NCBI GenBank assembly: GCA_022561095.1
Contig: JADFRV010000147.1
Span: 1 to 5,695 of the forward strand
Reading direction: 5' to 3'
From: Chloroflexota bacterium
GTDB taxonomy: Bacteria; Chloroflexota; Dehalococcoidia; SM23-28-2; RBG-16-64-32
DNA: 5,695 nt
Positions 5,217 through 5,695 of this stretch are shown here, piece after piece (the stretch's first letter is position 1; each line of letters starts with the position of its first letter). Made by a program: the position numbers and the translations under genes. The notes under the pieces are model-generated. The model ran no database searches and was not told where the DNA came from. It worked only from the letters and a program-made list of their open reading frames with translations.

Positions 5217-5294
5217 GGTACGCAACAAAAGCGTATCAGTATGCGTCTAACGATTCGTCAATGTCACGCATACCCGCATCTCATCTCATACGCT
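5212..5294 (+). repeat. Cluster of competing inverted repeats around the CAP-gene start codon
   Basis: Three perfect inverted repeats overlap here. ATGCGGGTA (5212-5220) pairs with TACCCGCAT (5271-5279), 9 bp. GTATGCGT (5239-5246) pairs with ACGCATAC (5266-5273), 8 bp. AGCGTAT (5230-5236) pairs with ATACGCT (5288-5294), 7 bp. The second and third can nest in one hairpin with the ATG at 5261 in its apical loop. The first excludes the second because their right arms overlap. A small palindrome ACGA-T-TCGT (5250-5258) sits inside. It could be an RNA switch or a set of regulator half-sites; the shared TATGCG word makes the repeats partly non-independent. Confidence 0.45.
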
Positions 5295-5695
5295 GGGCAA
5301 GCTGGTGCCTGAGCCTGCTCCTGCTCGCCTCCTTCGGCGGCATCACCACCCCCAGCGCGGCCGAGCCGGAGGCAGTGGCCTCCAGCGTGTACGCCGCCCC
5401 GGTGAGTGTGCTTCGAGAGTTCCAGCCCCCTCAATCCGTCCCTATCACCACTCCCACGCCTGAGCCCACGCCCACACTCACCCCAAGCCCCACACCCACA
5501 CCGACACCTGCGCTCGTCCCCACGCCCACACCGGCGCCTGCGGCTCAGCCCACACCGACGCCGACACCGCCACCACCGCCGCCACCACCCCAGCAATACG
5601 CTGACGGCGCAGCAGCCGCAGCCATAGTCACTCTCACCAACGACCTGCGCGCTCAGTACGGCTTACCGCCGGTGGTCGTCAACAACGCCCTCACC
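5261..5695 (+). CDS. Secreted CAP-domain (SCP/PR-1-like) protein, N-terminal part, cut by window edge
   Basis: The first 145 codons of an exported protein are visible, open to the right edge. Residues 1-34 look like a Sec signal peptide: His8 and Arg11, a hydrophobic stretch WASWCLSLLLLASFGGI, and a possible cleavage after Ser-Ala-Ala (32-34). There is no lipobox. Residues 63-110 are a Thr/Pro/Ala linker ending in eight prolines, typical of a wall-spanning stalk. From about 121, IVTLTNDLRAQYGLPPVVVN matches the first helix of bacterial CAP domains (consensus like LLNxxRxxxGLPPL); the CAP histidines and glutamates would lie beyond the window. The molecular role of bacterial CAP proteins is largely unknown. 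The ATG at 5261 is chosen because it gives the best signal peptide; an in-frame ATG at 5171 is possible but gives a poor N-terminus. Neither has a clear Shine-Dalgarno. Confidence 0.8.
   Translation, partial: MSRIPASHLIRWASWCLSLLLLASFGGITTPSAAEPEAVASSVYAAPVSVLREFQPPQSVPITTPTPEPTPTLTPSPTPTPTPALVPTPTPAPAAQPTPTPTPPPPPPPPQQYADGAAAAAIVTLTNDLRAQYGLPPVVVNNALT
5447..5590 (+). repeat. Low-complexity Thr-Pro / poly-Pro coding repeat
   Basis: Irregular repetition of CCC-ACG, CCC-ACA and CCG-ACA codons encodes the TPTP stalk and ends in a CCA/CCG run for eight prolines. The tract is almost free of G on the + strand except in codon third positions and a few Ala/Glu codons. Such tracts often vary in length between strains by slippage, which here would keep the frame only in 3-nt steps. 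Confidence 0.7.

Noticed and set aside
5171..5260. Earlier in-frame ATG for the CAP-domain gene
   Set aside because: It would put 30 residues ahead of a good signal peptide and has no Shine-Dalgarno. It is kept only as a less likely alternative.
5447..5590. Possible CRISPR-like or tandem repeat array
   Set aside because: The repetition is codon-level and irregular with no constant repeat/spacer unit. It encodes a proline-rich linker in frame.
5264..5596. Minus-strand Arg/Cys/Gly-rich open frame of 110 codons
   Set aside because: It is the antisense of the Thr-Pro/poly-Pro coding repeat, and its composition follows from that.

Overview
The window is about 65% GC, densely coded and mostly housekeeping. 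Six genes are visible, four complete and two cut by the window edges. I see no mobile element, CRISPR array, tRNA or rRNA. The gene set suggests a high-GC bacterium of the Chloroflexota, perhaps class Dehalococcoidia. The reasons are an archaeal-type fructose-1,6-bisphosphate aldolase/phosphatase, a protein resembling the mainly archaeal DUF1122 family, a FolC with a GSKGKGS P-loop, and a secreted CAP-domain protein on a Thr-Pro stalk. This taxonomic placement is inference; no marker gene settles it.

Positions 1-1358 are read leftward. At the left edge is the first third of a class V fructose-1,6-bisphosphatase (FBP aldolase/phosphatase), starting at a GTG at 360 with a strong Shine-Dalgarno. 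Upstream is a promoter with a perfect TTGACA -35 box and a roughly 108-nt leader that can fold. A terminator-like hairpin separates this from the gene behind it, a complete protein of about 248 aa of unknown function (612-1358).

Positions 1359-1445 form a compact divergent control region. It has outward-facing TATAAT boxes on both strands and a GGGGCG/CGCCCC dyad between them.

Positions 1446-5088 are read rightward as a probable operon: folC (folate polyglutamylation), then after 25 bp fabF (fatty acid chain elongation), then after 51 bp galE (UDP-sugar epimerisation). The three belong to different pathways, so the grouping looks like shared growth-linked expression rather than one biochemical route. 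A 9-bp hairpin follows galE.

Positions 5089-5260 are non-coding. After them starts a secreted protein with a signal peptide, a Thr/Pro/Ala-rich linker and the beginning of a CAP (SCP/PR-1-like) domain, cut by the right edge. Its start codon lies inside a cluster of inverted repeats that can pair in alternative ways.

I did not find a clearly new multi-gene system. The most unusual signals are the foldable leader of the archaeal-type FBPase, the head-to-head promoter region, and the competing inverted repeats around the start of the CAP-domain gene.
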